Below are positions 46,825 to 57,951 of a stretch of 64,000 bases of DNA, in pieces. The notes beneath the pieces are model-generated. The model saw nothing but the letters and a program-made list of their open reading frames with translations. It was not told the origin of the DNA and searched no databases. Origin of the DNA: Pseudopyrenochaeta lycopersici (lineage: Eukaryota; Ascomycota; Dothideomycetes; Pleosporales; Pseudopyrenochaetaceae); assembly GCA_003313425.1 (NCBI GenBank), contig NHZP01000013.1:930001-994000 (forward strand). The letters are read 5' to 3'. Each line of letters opens with the position of its first letter. Within the stretch, counting starts at the first letter, position 1. Position numbers and translations under genes: made by a program.

Positions 46825-47921
46825 TTATTGCTTCTTCGCGTCCCGTTCCGCCTTCCTCAATGCACGCCTTCGGATGTCCTCATGCATGCTCCTATTGACC
46901 TTGACAACAACGTGCGACCTCTCGCCCAAGAATCTTGACAGGAACCACTGCATGAGGCCATGACTCCAGTATGGCGTGCTTGTGAAAGCAACGCCCTGAG
47001 CACCTCCAGACCTGCCAATCTTGCTCAACGTTGCCCGAACAAATTGCTTCGGATTCGGCACCAATGCAGAGCTGTTGCGGATCTTGGACATGGCCGTTGT
47101 AATCAGATGTGACTGAACGCACTGCACATGCACACCATGGCGCTGTAACTCAGAACCAAGGGCAGTCGACCATTGCTGTAGGAAGGCCTTGCTACCGGAG
47201 TAAGTTGCGAGGAGGGGCGTTGGGAAGAAACCACCAAAGGAGGCCATGGTGAGAATGAGTCCACGCTTGCGAGAAACCATACCCGGCGTGACGATATGTG
47301 TGACGCGCAGCGTTGCCATGCAGTTGATCATGATTATGTCATTCATCTCCTGTTTTGGCGTTTCGACGAATGGTACTGGTATACTGTGGCTCAAGCCAAC
47401 ATTGTTGATAAGAATTGAAACGTCGAGTCCCTCGATCAGTTTCTTGAGGTTGTGATAGTCCGAGTCCTTATTCAAAGAAAAGTCCATAGCGAGCGTCTTG
47501 ACGGCAATCTTAGGGCCATACTTGGAGGAGATGTCGGCGGAGAGGCTATCGAGCTTCGATTGAGTGCGCGAGACGAGGATGAGGTTGTAGCCCTTTGATG
47601 CAAGAGAGAGGGCAAATTCTTTGCCTATGCCATCTGAGGCACCAGTGATCAAGGCCCAGCTACCGCGAGGACCGAAGCTGGTAAGCTGGTGGGTGTTAGA
47701 ACGTTGTAGAGGGGTCAAAGTTGTCTTGAGTGGGAAAGAGAGGCTTTGGCACTTACAGATTTGCCTGGCAAAACGAATAAGCTGAGTAGGACGCGAATAG
47801 TGCTGATGATTGGTGCTGCGAACGAAGCAATTCCTACGAGCAGAAAGCCGTAGACAGCGGCTTGCACGTAGGTGTTGTCTGCATCGATGCGGACACCGAA
47901 CGATTCGGTGATGTTTGCCAT
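46825..47921 (-). CDS. IFA38: Very-long-chain 3-ketoacyl-CoA reductase
   Basis: Two exons, 47921-47757 and 47685-46825 (341 aa). The join gives [20 protein letters not shown]. The enzyme is the second step of the ER fatty-acid elongation cycle, reducing 3-ketoacyl-CoA with NADPH. An N-terminal membrane helix ([18 protein letters not shown]) precedes a short-chain dehydrogenase fold. Cofactor motif TGASDGIG starts near residue 68, followed by NNVG, and the catalytic YSGSK near residue 217. The C-terminus is basic and ends AERDAKKQ, similar to but not exactly a KKXX ER-retrieval signal. Length matches yeast Ifa38 (347 aa). It is divergent from the ribosomal gene RPS11 across only 291 bp. Confidence 0.93.
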
Positions 47922-48212
47922 AACGAAGTGAACGAAAGGAGAAGTTACAGCAGCACACAGGAAGTGGATTTTTGGAGCTCTCTACACAACTGACAGAGAA
48001 ACAGTGCCAGAGCGAATCTTTTAAGACATCAATAATCTGACAATCTCCAAGCTCAATCCCAAGTTGTCCGAGGGCCGATTGGCACGATTCGCTAGCGCTA
48101 CGCTAGCAACGGAGTCGGCGAAACTTGCACCCGTCCTAAGCGAGGCACAGCAGCTTCGCTTCAATTATTCGGTGAACATCACGAAGAACGACAACCCAAC
48201 CCGACCGCAACC

Positions 48213-48896
48213 ATGGCTACCGAGCTCACGTACGTCTTGCGCCTTGTTATAGTACTCGAACAAACGCTGATTGCAAAATAGTGTCCAGTCGGAGCGCGCC
48301 TACCAGAAGCAGGTACTACCAACCCACTCACCGCGATCTCGAAATCCCTAGCATACTAATGCGATGCGATAGCCTCACATCTTCCTCAACCACAAGGTCA
48401 GCGGACCGCGCAAGAACACCCGCACCAGGAGATGGCATAAGGATGTCGGTCTGGGCTTCCGTACGCCCAAGACTGCCATTGAGGGAACCTACATCGACAA
48501 GAAGTGCCCGTTCACCGGCCTGGTCTCTATTCGCGGCCGTATCCTCACCGGAACTGTCATGTCCACCAAGATGCACCGTATGTTATGCCCCATACTCCGG
48601 AAATGCGCATTAGGCGTCGGAGAAGGATGAAAAAAGGCGGCCTTGGCGCTGTATACTAACACTATGTAGGCACCTTGATCATCCGCCGTGAATACCTTCA
48701 CTTCATCCCCAAGTACTCCCGTTATGAGAAGCGCCACAAGAACCTCGCCGCGCACGTCTCACCCGCCTTCCGTGTTGAGCCCGGTGACTCGGTTGTCGTT
48801 GGCCAGTGCAGGCCTCTCTCTAAGACTGTCCGCTTCAACGTCCTCCGTGTGCTCCCCCGAAGTGGAAAGGCCGCGAAGCAGTTCTCCAAGTTCTAA
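48213..48896 (+). CDS. RPS11: 40S ribosomal protein uS17 (S11)
   Basis: Four exons: 48213-48229, 48282-48312, 48373-48577 and 48670-48896 (159 aa). The first two coding exons are only 17 and 31 nt, a common layout in fungal ribosomal genes. Protein blocks are [58 protein letters not shown] and the end [12 protein letters not shown]. Length and sequence follow eukaryotic uS17. It is a structural component of the small ribosomal subunit. It shares a short divergent upstream region with IFA38, which may couple or at least crowd their regulation. Confidence 0.97.
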
Positions 48897-49314
48897 GTGC
48901 ATTTTAGAGGAATGGAGTCACGGGTTTACGACGAGGCAAGGGAAGACGTATGGCCTGATTGGCAAGGAACGAGATGGGTTTCGATATGGTCATCAAAACT
49001 CTGCATCTGGGTTGAGGAATCGGAGTCCAATGGGCCATGTATGTTTCTCCAGCTATGATCAATGAAAGTCCTCGGATGGTCAAAAAAGCCACCGAGGCAG
49101 GTCAAAAGTCCAACGCATTGCCCAGACAGCCAATGATTGAAGCGAGTGATGATCCTGCCCTAGACCTTTTCACACATTCGCTCGCACCTCACCATACACA
49201 TTGGTTCCAGCATTTTGTGATGTCTAAATGTGTATTAATGTTGTTCTCCCCGTCGAGTCGCGTCGCGTTCTCTCAACACATTAACTCCCCATGTCTTGCT
49301 TTAATTGCCCTACT
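48897..49314. other. Convergent 3' region RPS11/ERG28
   Basis: 418 bp between convergent stop codons, expected to hold both 3' UTRs. Nothing else is seen. Confidence 0.5.
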
Positions 49315-49858
49315 CTATGCCTTCACGTAATAACCCCATTGCAAGAACATCCAAATTAGTGACGTGTTCGCCACAATAATCGGCCCTGCAAGTGGCTTTC
49401 CCCATCTCGTAGTCCCAAACACCCACCATTCACTCATAAAGTGCAACCACGCTACAGCGTAACTCCACATAGCCAACTGGTAAAACGCGCCATTATTGAT
49501 GTTGTATGCGGCATAGAGCCGTATTATCGACGTCAGGAAAGTCCAGGTTCCGAATGTTCGAGCGGACAGCGCAGTTACGTGCTTCGGTGTCGTCGGCGGA
49601 GGGTCGATAGGTGTGGGGTTGTAGACGCGCGATGTAAAGTGTAGGGTTGAGTACGATTGAACGCTGTTGCCTATGCTAACAACGGCGACCTGTGAAGAAG
49701 AGATTAATCATCTGCAATGAGAGTAGCTCAGAGCAATATCTTTGAAGTCTGGTGTGCATGCTCAGCGGGATGTGAGGTTGGATCAGCGAACGTACGAAGA
49801 GTAGCCACTTTGGCAGCAGACCATCGGCAGGAGGGAGGTAGGATAGCAGAGAGGCCAT
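49315..49858 (-). CDS. ERG28: Ergosterol biosynthesis scaffold protein Erg28
   Basis: Two exons, 49858-49796 and 49689-49315 (145 aa). The product is a small ER membrane protein that tethers the sterol C-4 demethylation enzymes (Erg25, Erg26, Erg27) and Erg6 (known for yeast). The N-terminus reads MASLLSYLPPADGLLPKWLL. Family blocks follow: SIGNSVQSYSTLHFTSRVY, ALSARTFGTWTFLTSIIRLY, AAYNINNGAFYQLAMWSYAV and HFMSEWWVFGTTRWGKPLAG. The end is WMFLQWGYYVKA. Four hydrophobic segments are visible. Length is close to yeast Erg28 (148 aa). The second exon is too short to stand out as an open frame, so this gene is easy to miss. It is convergent with RPS11. Confidence 0.93.
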
Positions 49859-50260
49859 TTTGTGGAATTGGTATCTTGGAGCACGTTTTGAAGTAACTAG
49901 AGAGGTGCGAGCGTGTCAGGAGTAGTATTGCTTACGATGTAAGCCTGGTGAACTTTCGTAGAATGGAGGTTGTTGGTCCGTGCGAAAGTTGCTCGATGCT
50001 TGGAACCAGATCAAAAGCTGAGAGGTATGATAATGAGCATAATCCTGACCTAATCAGAGTATCCTAGAAGAGATAAGTTCTTGTATGGAAGAGAAAACGT
50101 TTGCATGAAGAGACTGATACGCGACGGCAGTTGTTTTCAGGTCGCCTTCCCAATGATCATGTTCCGTGGCCAGCATCCCAAAATTGTTATCTGGAACACT
50201 GATATGTAAATTTAAAGATGCCTCTGCTCATGTAGGCCGAGTATGCGATATCACAGTGAT

Positions 50261-50300
50261 ACTAAGAGAATCTAGAGAATCTAGTCTGTCTTCTCTTAGT
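50261..50300. repeat. Inverted repeat, 10-bp perfect arms
   Basis: Arms ACTAAGAGAA and TTCTCTTAGT flank 20 nt that themselves contain two copies of GAATCTAG. No coding context. It could be a small hairpin or a composite binding site; no function is known. Confidence 0.7.
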
Positions 50301-51669
50301 CACTTTGAATGCTCCTTCTTGGTATGCAACTCTGATATGGTGTTGAAGTAGTGAATTAAACGAAGACGTGTTGCTTTCTTGTTAACAATAAGCTGAATAC
50401 ATGATTGCTGAAATGAAATTCCTTGAGAGTATTATAACAGTTCTCCAAAATTGTTTCAAACCACAACAACTTTCCACTGACCTGCATTCTTTTGTTAAAG
50501 CTCGAACCAGACTACTATTCCATGCTCATGCATCATAGAGTGACATGATATAATCATGGCGGCCTGAACGAGGAGTTATTCGAGAGAGCACCCGAACTCG
50601 GCGGTGGCACAGATGTGTACTTGTAAGACAGGGACAGGCGCAGACCCAGAGTTGTATTCGTGGGATTGACTCTCATGCGATTTATTGACCCGCAAATCAA
50701 CAATCTCATTGATCACAGCCGTGTTGTTCTTGGTTCAAGGTAGCGAGGTCCACCCCGTTTTGGATCACAAACGATGCGACTACACATCGAGTCTTAATTC
50801 ACAAGCTATCACATAGTTTTCTAGGTCAAAAAATCATGTCAGGGTTAGATCACCTCCGCACACGTCATTACCATATACTAAGAGAAAGATCTCCTGTTTT
50901 GATCACGGCCCTGGTAAAATTCGTTACAAGGGCAGGAGAAGCACTTCCTGCAAGCTCTTATATGCAATTGGTGCTTTGCTGGGAATGATGCGGCCGCCTC
51001 CATGCACGCCTTTTACCCCGGGATGTTCTCGATACGACCGTCGAATTCGAGATGCGAATCGATTTATGAACTGTCTTACTGTGGAACGGCAAGCTTAACA
51101 AGACATCTCAGATCAATCCCTCGATACGCAGTTCAATGCAATGCAGCTGTTAGTGAATGCATATGCTTTCAAGCATGCATGTCCTCCACTTTAATCATGA
51201 GATGGCAAGAATATGAGGCTATGTGTTTTCTACAGTGTGACTATGAGATGGCAAAAACACGAGATACGTCGTAAGTTCGTTTCCAACGTCATAATTCTAC
51301 CGACCGTGAGGTAAAGATTTCGCTCCGGTAACATGAGTATACGTGCGATTACAGATCGCTCGCAAAGATCTGTATCGGTTGCATATTTGACACTTATTCG
51401 GCCTGATTAGAGTGTATTTATGGGCATTATTCACCGAAGACGAAGGTAGCAATAGAGAAGCAGAGGCTACCAACACCGCTGCAGAGGAGAAACCAGGGAC
51501 CTAGTCCTGTTGAAGTTGACCAATGCCTGGTAGGAAGGTGCAATTGACGGGCTAACTGAAGGCATCAAACGAGTTTGGAGAAAGAAATGATCAATAGATC
51601 ATAAAATGGAAAGGAATACGAGGCTGAGCTGATCTAATGAGAAAAGAAAAATATGAAATCAGAATAAGA

Positions 51670-51697
51670 GATATCTTTAGTTTTGCCTAAAGATATC
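51670..51697. repeat. Perfect hairpin, 11-bp arms and 6-nt loop
   Basis: Arms GATATCTTTAG and CTAAAGATATC are separated by TTTTGC, about 300 bp upstream of the LCCL gene start. The arms are perfect. It could be a regulatory palindrome or a footprint of a former element. Confidence 0.85.
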
Positions 51698-51997
51698 AGC
51701 GATTCGTTGTCCAGAGACTGCTTTCCATTCTGTTTTATTTTGTTGTCGAAGGGCACATGATGAAAGCACAATAAGGTGTCACAAAAACATGCTAAACATA
51801 AGCAATTACAAGAAGCTAAAGGGCACCAGATCAGTAGTTGGCCTGTTATCGATAAGCTACGCCGAAAATATCCAGATGGAACGCCTAGCCCCTAGTCTTT
51901 CAGCCTTGGGAGAAGTTTCAATTTATCCGTATTCGCATCACCATGTCTGTCGTTCAATTATTCTGTCTTCATGCGAATCTAGCCTATTACAGCGATC

Positions 51998-53833
51998 ATG
52001 CGAAATTCTCCTCGTTACGAGCGAGATGACGACGATAACCAGGATGGGAGTTATGATCCCGTAACCGATGCCCAGACCAACGTGGCTGAAGAAGAGCAAC
52101 TGCTCAGACGAGAAGAGCTGGACTTTGACGATACTTTGCTTCCGACGAGCCATACTCGACACCGACAAAGAGGCTTTTGTAACTTTTTGCGTGGACCTGA
52201 GTCACCTCGCATCCAAGTTATCCGGCCTTTCTTCCCATCATTTCAGACAGCCCCAGTAAGGCTACTAGAAACTCGAGGACTCAACGAAAAGGTCTTGCTC
52301 GTCGTTGCACTACTTCTATGGTTCTTCATATTCGCCTTCTTCCTGACCGCACAGTTACCGATCAAGGATGGCAACGGGGACCACGTGCTCAACCTCGACT
52401 GTATTGATACCCTTTGGAGGCGAAAGAACGAGTGTGGCATCGACGGCGTTGACTGCCGTCCGTTTTCCAATGAGACCTTCGCTTTTCGATGCCCTGCCAA
52501 ATGCGCTGATGTTCAACTTCTCAATCCACATATGGTCGGTCCACTGGAGTTCAATTATCGGCCTCTTGTCATTGGTACCGGGACGTACCGTGGTGACAGC
52601 TTTATTTGCGGATCAGCAATTCATGCTGGGATTGTCAGTAGTCGAAAGGGTGGATGTGGTCGCATTACCCTTGTCGGCGACCACGAAAATTTCGCAAGCA
52701 CCAAGCACCATGGCATCGAGTCGATCGCGTTCGATTCATATTTCCCAAAGTCCTTCTCTGTTGCATTCGACGACAGTTTTCGGTGCAGTTCTGATCCTCG
52801 TTCAGCATTGCTCCCTGTCTCGTTGCTCTTCACTTTTGCGATTGCCATCTTCTCAACATCACCCAAAATCTTCTTTCCAATCTTCACGCTCATCTTTGCA
52901 CACGTAAGCTTTGTATCAGACCCACCTACAGCATCGTATTGGAATATCACCGTGCTGCCAGATCACATATCGATGTTTGCAAAGCGGCTGCTGCCAGCTT
53001 TTTTCGTTGCTATCGTAATCTATTGGACCACAATCAAGCGCACGATCTCAGATTTGACTGCCCAGTACGAGAAGGCATCGCTTTGGCTCGGCGGTTTCTG
53101 GATAGGAGCTTTGTCAAACTACACCTTTGATTGGATACCCATATCACGTCTCACAGCACATGATCTGGAGCAACAGCCTGGAGCGAAGCTTGCTCTCGCT
53201 ATCATCATCTTCATCTTGATCGCTATCATCATTGGCCAAGTCTACTACTTTTGGCTTGAAGGTCGATTGCTGCGATATTTGAGCTTGTATGGATTATTCA
53301 TCTTTGCGATCGTCCTCTGTTTGACGATTCCGGGCGTCAATCTACGGATCCATCATTATATCCTTGCACTTTTGCTACTCCCAGGAACAAGCCTTCAGAC
53401 ACGGCCGTCATTGTTCTATCAAGGCATACTACTGGGTCTTTTGGTCAACGGCATAGCGCGATGGGACTTTGATTCTATTCTCCAAACTTCCGATGCCCTC
53501 CGCGCTGATGCAACATTCGATTCGGTTGTCCCTCGGATACTAGCGCCAACAATTAGTGTTGGTGCAGGGGGACTTGTGGCAACCTTTGCGTATGGGACGC
53601 CTGCGGGCGGCGCAGATGGGATTAGTGTTTTGGTCAATGATGTGGAGCGAGACCGTGCTTTCTACAACGATGGTTTGGAAGGTGCCTGGAGCTACTTCGA
53701 ATGGAGAAGACCTGTAAAAACGGACTCGAATGAGTACTTCCGTTTTGCGTATGTGAAGAATGGACGAACACTGGATTTCTCAAAAGCTGGAACATTGTTC
53801 AGTAATGGGACCTGGGCTTCTGATAGCGCTTGA
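51998..53833 (+). CDS. LCCL-domain multispanning membrane protein
   Basis: Intronless frame of 611 aa. The first 95 residues are acidic and cytosolic (RYERDDDDNQDGSYDP). A transmembrane segment follows (VLLVVALLLWFFIFAFFLTA). Next is an LCCL domain (about residues 128-235) with cysteine-rich flanks (LDCIDTLWRRKNECGIDGVD) and the signature YRGDSFICGSAIHAGIVSSR. The C-terminal half has at least eight hydrophobic segments, for example VSLLFTFAIAIFSTS and LALAIIIFILIAIIIGQVYY, ending with an ordered soluble tail (WSYFEWRRPVKTDSNEYF). This layout matches fungal LCCL-domain proteins, which are conserved but not well characterised. The LCCL domain, between the first helix and the rest, would lie outside the cytosol or in a lumen. 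Function is unassigned. Confidence 0.88.
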   Translation: MRNSPRYERDDDDNQDGSYDPVTDAQTNVAEEEQLLRREELDFDDTLLPTSHTRHRQRGFCNFLRGPESPRIQVIRPFFPSFQTAPVRLLETRGLNEKVLLVVALLLWFFIFAFFLTAQLPIKDGNGDHVLNLDCIDTLWRRKNECGIDGVDCRPFSNETFAFRCPAKCADVQLLNPHMVGPLEFNYRPLVIGTGTYRGDSFICGSAIHAGIVSSRKGGCGRITLVGDHENFASTKHHGIESIAFDSYFPKSFSVAFDDSFRCSSDPRSALLPVSLLFTFAIAIFSTSPKIFFPIFTLIFAHVSFVSDPPTASYWNITVLPDHISMFAKRLLPAFFVAIVIYWTTIKRTISDLTAQYEKASLWLGGFWIGALSNYTFDWIPISRLTAHDLEQQPGAKLALAIIIFILIAIIIGQVYYFWLEGRLLRYLSLYGLFIFAIVLCLTIPGVNLRIHHYILALLLLPGTSLQTRPSLFYQGILLGLLVNGIARWDFDSILQTSDALRADATFDSVVPRILAPTISVGAGGLVATFAYGTPAGGADGISVLVNDVERDRAFYNDGLEGAWSYFEWRRPVKTDSNEYFRFAYVKNGRTLDFSKAGTLFSNGTWASDSA

Positions 53834-54431
53834 ATCGGCTTTCTCTAGCTTGTTAGCCGCATATCAATCCATCGTATCGTCTCTGCACGAATATGATTCA
53901 GATGATCAAAGTGAAATTATATTTTGTCTCAAAGTCACCCCAGTGGGAAACCTGAATGTGATATCGCTGTCGAAATGCAAAGTATAGTATGGATGTGCTT
54001 TGACCACTGGGGGCACGACTAAGCGCCTCGTTAGCGCCGCCTAACATCCTTCATGACTTGGCGGAGGAGGCTGTACATCGCACAAAGAGACATGACCAAT
54101 CAGCTCTCTAGGTAACATTCTCGCTTCGCTTTGTGAGGCAGATTTGCGACGGCGAAGTCGTGATAGTCGTCTGAAAGATCTACGCAGGGCCTGCGTCAAG
54201 TGGGAGGCCTGATGTTACGCAAGGCTGTGTTTGTAGATATCTGGCATTTGATTGTGCTTGGTGGCTCTGTTAGCAGTGGTTAAGTAGTCAGACGTCGCTG
54301 ACAACCTGTAAGAACTAGTTTACTTCCTGCTTTGTCCCACCGTACTGTTCTCTTCTGTCCACGTTGAACACATACCAAAGCTACCAACGCCGCCAAATAT
54401 TACAAGTCTTCAAGCAAATTCCTCGTTCAAT
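53834..54431. other. Intergenic region between LCCL and four-helix protein genes
   Basis: 598 bp between two plus-strand genes: a 3' UTR and a promoter. No other feature is seen. Confidence 0.5.
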
Positions 54432-55101
54432 ATGGGTGTATTCACACCTTTCACATCACCCCGTGACCCTCGGTGGCAGGGCTTTCAGCGCCATCACCAC
54501 ACTATCTTCATTGTCAAAAACCTGATCCTTCTCATCTTTCTTGTCCTAGTCATCATCGAGTATCCCTTGTTTATAAGTTGGTGGAGCCGTGACTCTGATC
54601 CGAGCACCGACTACGCTCCGTGAGTAAACTCAAAGGCCTCATATCACAGAACTTTTTACTGATACCAAAACCAGATATTTATTTTGGTTCCGCGTCGGCA
54701 TTGCCTTAATACCCGACCTTTTTTACACAACCTTCACCATTGCCCTAATCCTCCAGAAACCCGGGCTCTCCCTCAAAGGTCGCACTTGGACTTTCCATCC
54801 CGCCTTTGCGCTCACATTCTCGATCATTTTCCTTGGACTGTACGGTATGGTGACCTTTTTCAATACAGTACTCGTTTACGCCAACGAACTGAGTTTCTAC
54901 AACATGGATGTTTGGGCGAAGATAGCATACGCAGAAGTAGGTTTACAAGGTGTGTTGGGGTTGTGTTATATCGGGATGATAGTGTGCAGTTCGGTTGCTG
55001 TCCATAAGTGGAGGGCTGTGAAAGGGGTTTGTGAAGAGCTTGGGGATGCTGGCAAGGAAACGGACAGTGTAGAAAGTGCTGTTAATGGCGAACAAAGGTG
55101 A
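54432..55101 (+). CDS. Small four-helix membrane protein, function unknown
   Basis: Two exons, 54432-54619 and 54675-55101 (204 aa); the join gives STDYAPYLFWFRVGIALIPD. Four hydrophobic segments are clear: LILLIFLVLVIIEYPLFIS, FRVGIALIPDLFYTTFTIAL, FALTFSIIFLGLYGMVTFFN and LGLCYIGMIVCSSVAVH. The N-terminus has FTSPRDPRWQGFQRHHHTIF. The short C-terminal tail is acidic and cytosolic by the positive-inside rule. The layout is MARVEL-like, but no diagnostic motif lets me name a family. It is convergent with the GH3 beta-glucosidase gene over 243 bp. Confidence 0.75.
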
Positions 55102-55344
55102 GTGGGGGATGGGACCTTGAAGGATTTTACAGTTTGATGAAGGAGTTAACGCGACCTAACCTTACAATAGAAGTAATGTTGAGTTGAGATCGTATATTCA
55201 TCATATTTTCAAAGCTTCAATAAGCAAGTTTTATCACGATCATGGAAAAAAGCAGGGTTTAGTTTGTGAAGAGAATTGATATTCACATCAGTCATGTACT
55301 CATTATACCAGCAGTATCTGGTCTTGTGCTTTGCCGCTCACAAG

Positions 55345-57951
55345 TCAATGTCCAACAACAGTGAAGCTGTCCTGGACCTTCAAGTCCCTGCTGCTTAAGC
55401 CAACCCAGACTGTAAACTCTCCTTCGGGAATAACCCACTGTTGACTAACGATATCCCAGTAGCTCAAATCACGGCGCATCAACTCAAAGCCGACCGTCTG
55501 TGATTCGCCATGTTCAAGGTGCACCTTCTCGAAGCCGCGCAGTTGGCGGATTGGGGTACCAGCAGGTGCGGACGACGGAAGACCCACGTAAAGCTGCGGC
55601 ACTGCTGCGCCTGCAACGTCGCCAGTATTGGAAACTGAAACGCTGACGTTGTACACCGGCATCCAAAGAGCAGGGTTACCACCGGGCTGGATGGGAAGAT
55701 CTTCAGGGAAAGAGGTGATAACACTCTCGATAGGTGAAGATTGGATATCAGAGATTTCGAACGTGGTGTATGAGAGCCCAAAGCCAAATTCGAAGCGAAC
55801 GCTCATGTTCTTTGCATCAAAGTAACGGTAATCGATCTCTAGCTTCTCGTCGAAATTAGATTGCCAATCATCGAAGCCAGTTGTGTTGATTCCAGTTGTT
55901 GGAGGTGCATTGTAGTCAGACCCATTGAGCGCGATCGTATATGGCAAATGTCCACTAGGGTTGACATCTCCGTACAACAAATCAACTAAAGAGTTGCCAC
56001 TCTCCTGACCAGGGAAGTGGGCGGCAAGGATAGCTGTCACATTAGGGTGGTCCGACCAAGGAAGAGTGTTGACACCAGAAGAGTGAGTCACAACGACCGT
56101 GTTGTTGCACGCCGCTGCAACCGCCTTGACAACGCCATTGCCGTTGAAATCAACAGAAAGGTCAGGCCGGTCCTCCGCCTCCCGGGCCCAAGTCTTCAAC
56201 ATGACAATGCACACATCTGGGACTTTGCGAGGGATCAACAAGCTAGCAACGTTTGAGTTGGCGATGAGGGTGTTGTTAAGCCAGTAGTGCACAAGACCAC
56301 CATCTTGAGCCGCACGATCCTGGATTGCCCGCAGAGGGGTAACAAGATAGCTGAATTGACCGGTACCGGAGCCACCTCCGGCAGCAAGAGTTCCATACTC
56401 ATAGTTGACCTGGTTGAGAACGCTGCTTTGGGTAGGGTCGCCGGCGTCGTTTCCAAATACAGCGATGTTCTTAGGAGCCTTGAGTGGAAGAGCGCCGTTC
56501 TCATTTTTTAATAGAACGCTACCAGCAGCACCGTGCTTGCGGATAAGGGCACCATGATCAGCCCGGACATCGCGGCTGCTCTCTCCACTGAGAGTGAAGT
56601 TTCGGGTCCAGGTCTTGCGAGGCGAGAAGGTGTTGAGATCAGGGGTGGATGGGTCCACTGTTGGATAGGCTTGATCTTGGCCTAGATGGAAATAAGGGGT
56701 CATGATGCGAATGATCATGTCGTCCACACGAGCAACGTCAAGTGTCCCGTTGTTTACGGCGAGCGTGATATTTCCACCGAAGAAGCTCGGGATGCCGAAG
56801 TTCAGACCGTAAGGTCCAAGTCCACCAGGCATGTTCATGTCAAGACCAGCCTCGATTGCAGCCACACCGGTGTGTGTCGCACCCCAATCTGACATAATAT
56901 AGCCTTGGAATCCAAGTTCAGTCTTGAGTAGTCCATTCTGAGACTTTGAGTTCTGACATCCGTCTATGGGTGATGTCAGTGCCTGATTTATTCGTGGTTC
57001 ATAAATGATCACTTACAGGATCCATTGATACGTTGGTACGAGCACATAAACGATGCGGCCTTGGCCTTGACCGCGTTAGCGAAGGGCCACATGTAAAGTC
57101 TAGGATATGTTAGCAGAAAGTTTTGTTACACCAGTAGGTAGATTTTGCGTACTCGTGAATGGTCCTGTCATCTATATTGGACGAGATAGCGTTCTCAAGC
57201 TTGGTAGTCGTGATGTTCATGTCATAGATGGGATTTCTCTGAATTTCTTGTTCATTTCCGATCCAATGCTTCGCACAGGCTTGCACGCCAGCATCCTGAT
57301 GGGCAATGATAGTCTTCTCCATGGCCACACCCGACAGGTAGGGGTCCGAACTGAAGCCCTCCCAATTACGGCCAGCGTATGCTGAACGACCAAGAGGTCC
57401 CGCAACAGGTCCAAGCGCAACGTGGGCACCCTTGGCTTTGAACTCCCGTCCCATTGCCAAGCCTCGCTCGTACATAATGTCCTTGTCCCAGGTTGCGCCA
57501 GCAGAGACGCCTGCAGAGAACACGCTCGCATAGTCTGCAACACGGATTCCAAGAGGTCCATCTTGCAAGCATAGCCCGCTGAAACCTAGACGGGGAATGG
57601 CGACGATATTTCCAACACATGGGCCGCCCTGGCCGGTGACCATATCCGCTTTTTCTTCGATGGTAAGTTGAGCCACGAACGCTTTCGCCTTCACAAGAGC
57701 ATCTTCCCAGCCGCCTACGCCAGTTATGTTTGCTAGGAGATGTTAGATTAAGATGGTTATAAGAAAGTACCCAACTTACGCGAGGGGTAGACAGGCGGTG
57801 ATGAACCATACTCTGTCAAAACCGTGGTATTTATTGGCTGAATATATTGGAACGCATCTTCACCCCGTGCGCTGACAAGGAAGTCCTGTGCATTGACTGC
57901 ATTTAGCAGCGCAGAGCCCGAAAGCAAGATAGAGAAGAGGGAAGCCGCCAT
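55345..57951 (-). CDS. Secreted GH3 beta-glucosidase
   Basis: Four exons: 57951-57780, 57732-57153, 57099-57017 and 56963-55345 (817 aa). Joins restore VYPSPNITGVGGWEDALVKA, DRTIHELYMWPFANAVKAKA and QRINGSYGCQNSKS. A signal peptide (LFSILLSGSALLNAVNA, cut before QDF) is present. GH3 motifs are GLCLQDGPLGIR, GRNWEGFSSDPYLSG, CAKHWIGNEQE and the nucleophile loop GYIMSDWGATHTG near residue 302. A second alpha/beta domain follows, then a C-terminal fibronectin-III-like domain (FEFGFGLSYTTFEI and later LRGFEKVHLEHGESQTVGFE). Closest in style to the extracellular enzymes that hydrolyse cellobiose and other beta-glucosides. Many Asn-x-Ser/Thr sites support secretion. The exact substrate is not determined from sequence. 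Confidence 0.94.

Larger units (their letters stand above)
49859..51997. other. Divergent gene-free region ERG28/LCCL gene
   Basis: A 2.1-kb AT-richer spacer between divergent start codons. No supported gene. It contains two perfect inverted repeats (50261-50300 and 51670-51697) and an imperfect 45-bp-spaced direct repeat around GAGATGGCAA at about 51200 and 51245. Confidence 0.5.
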
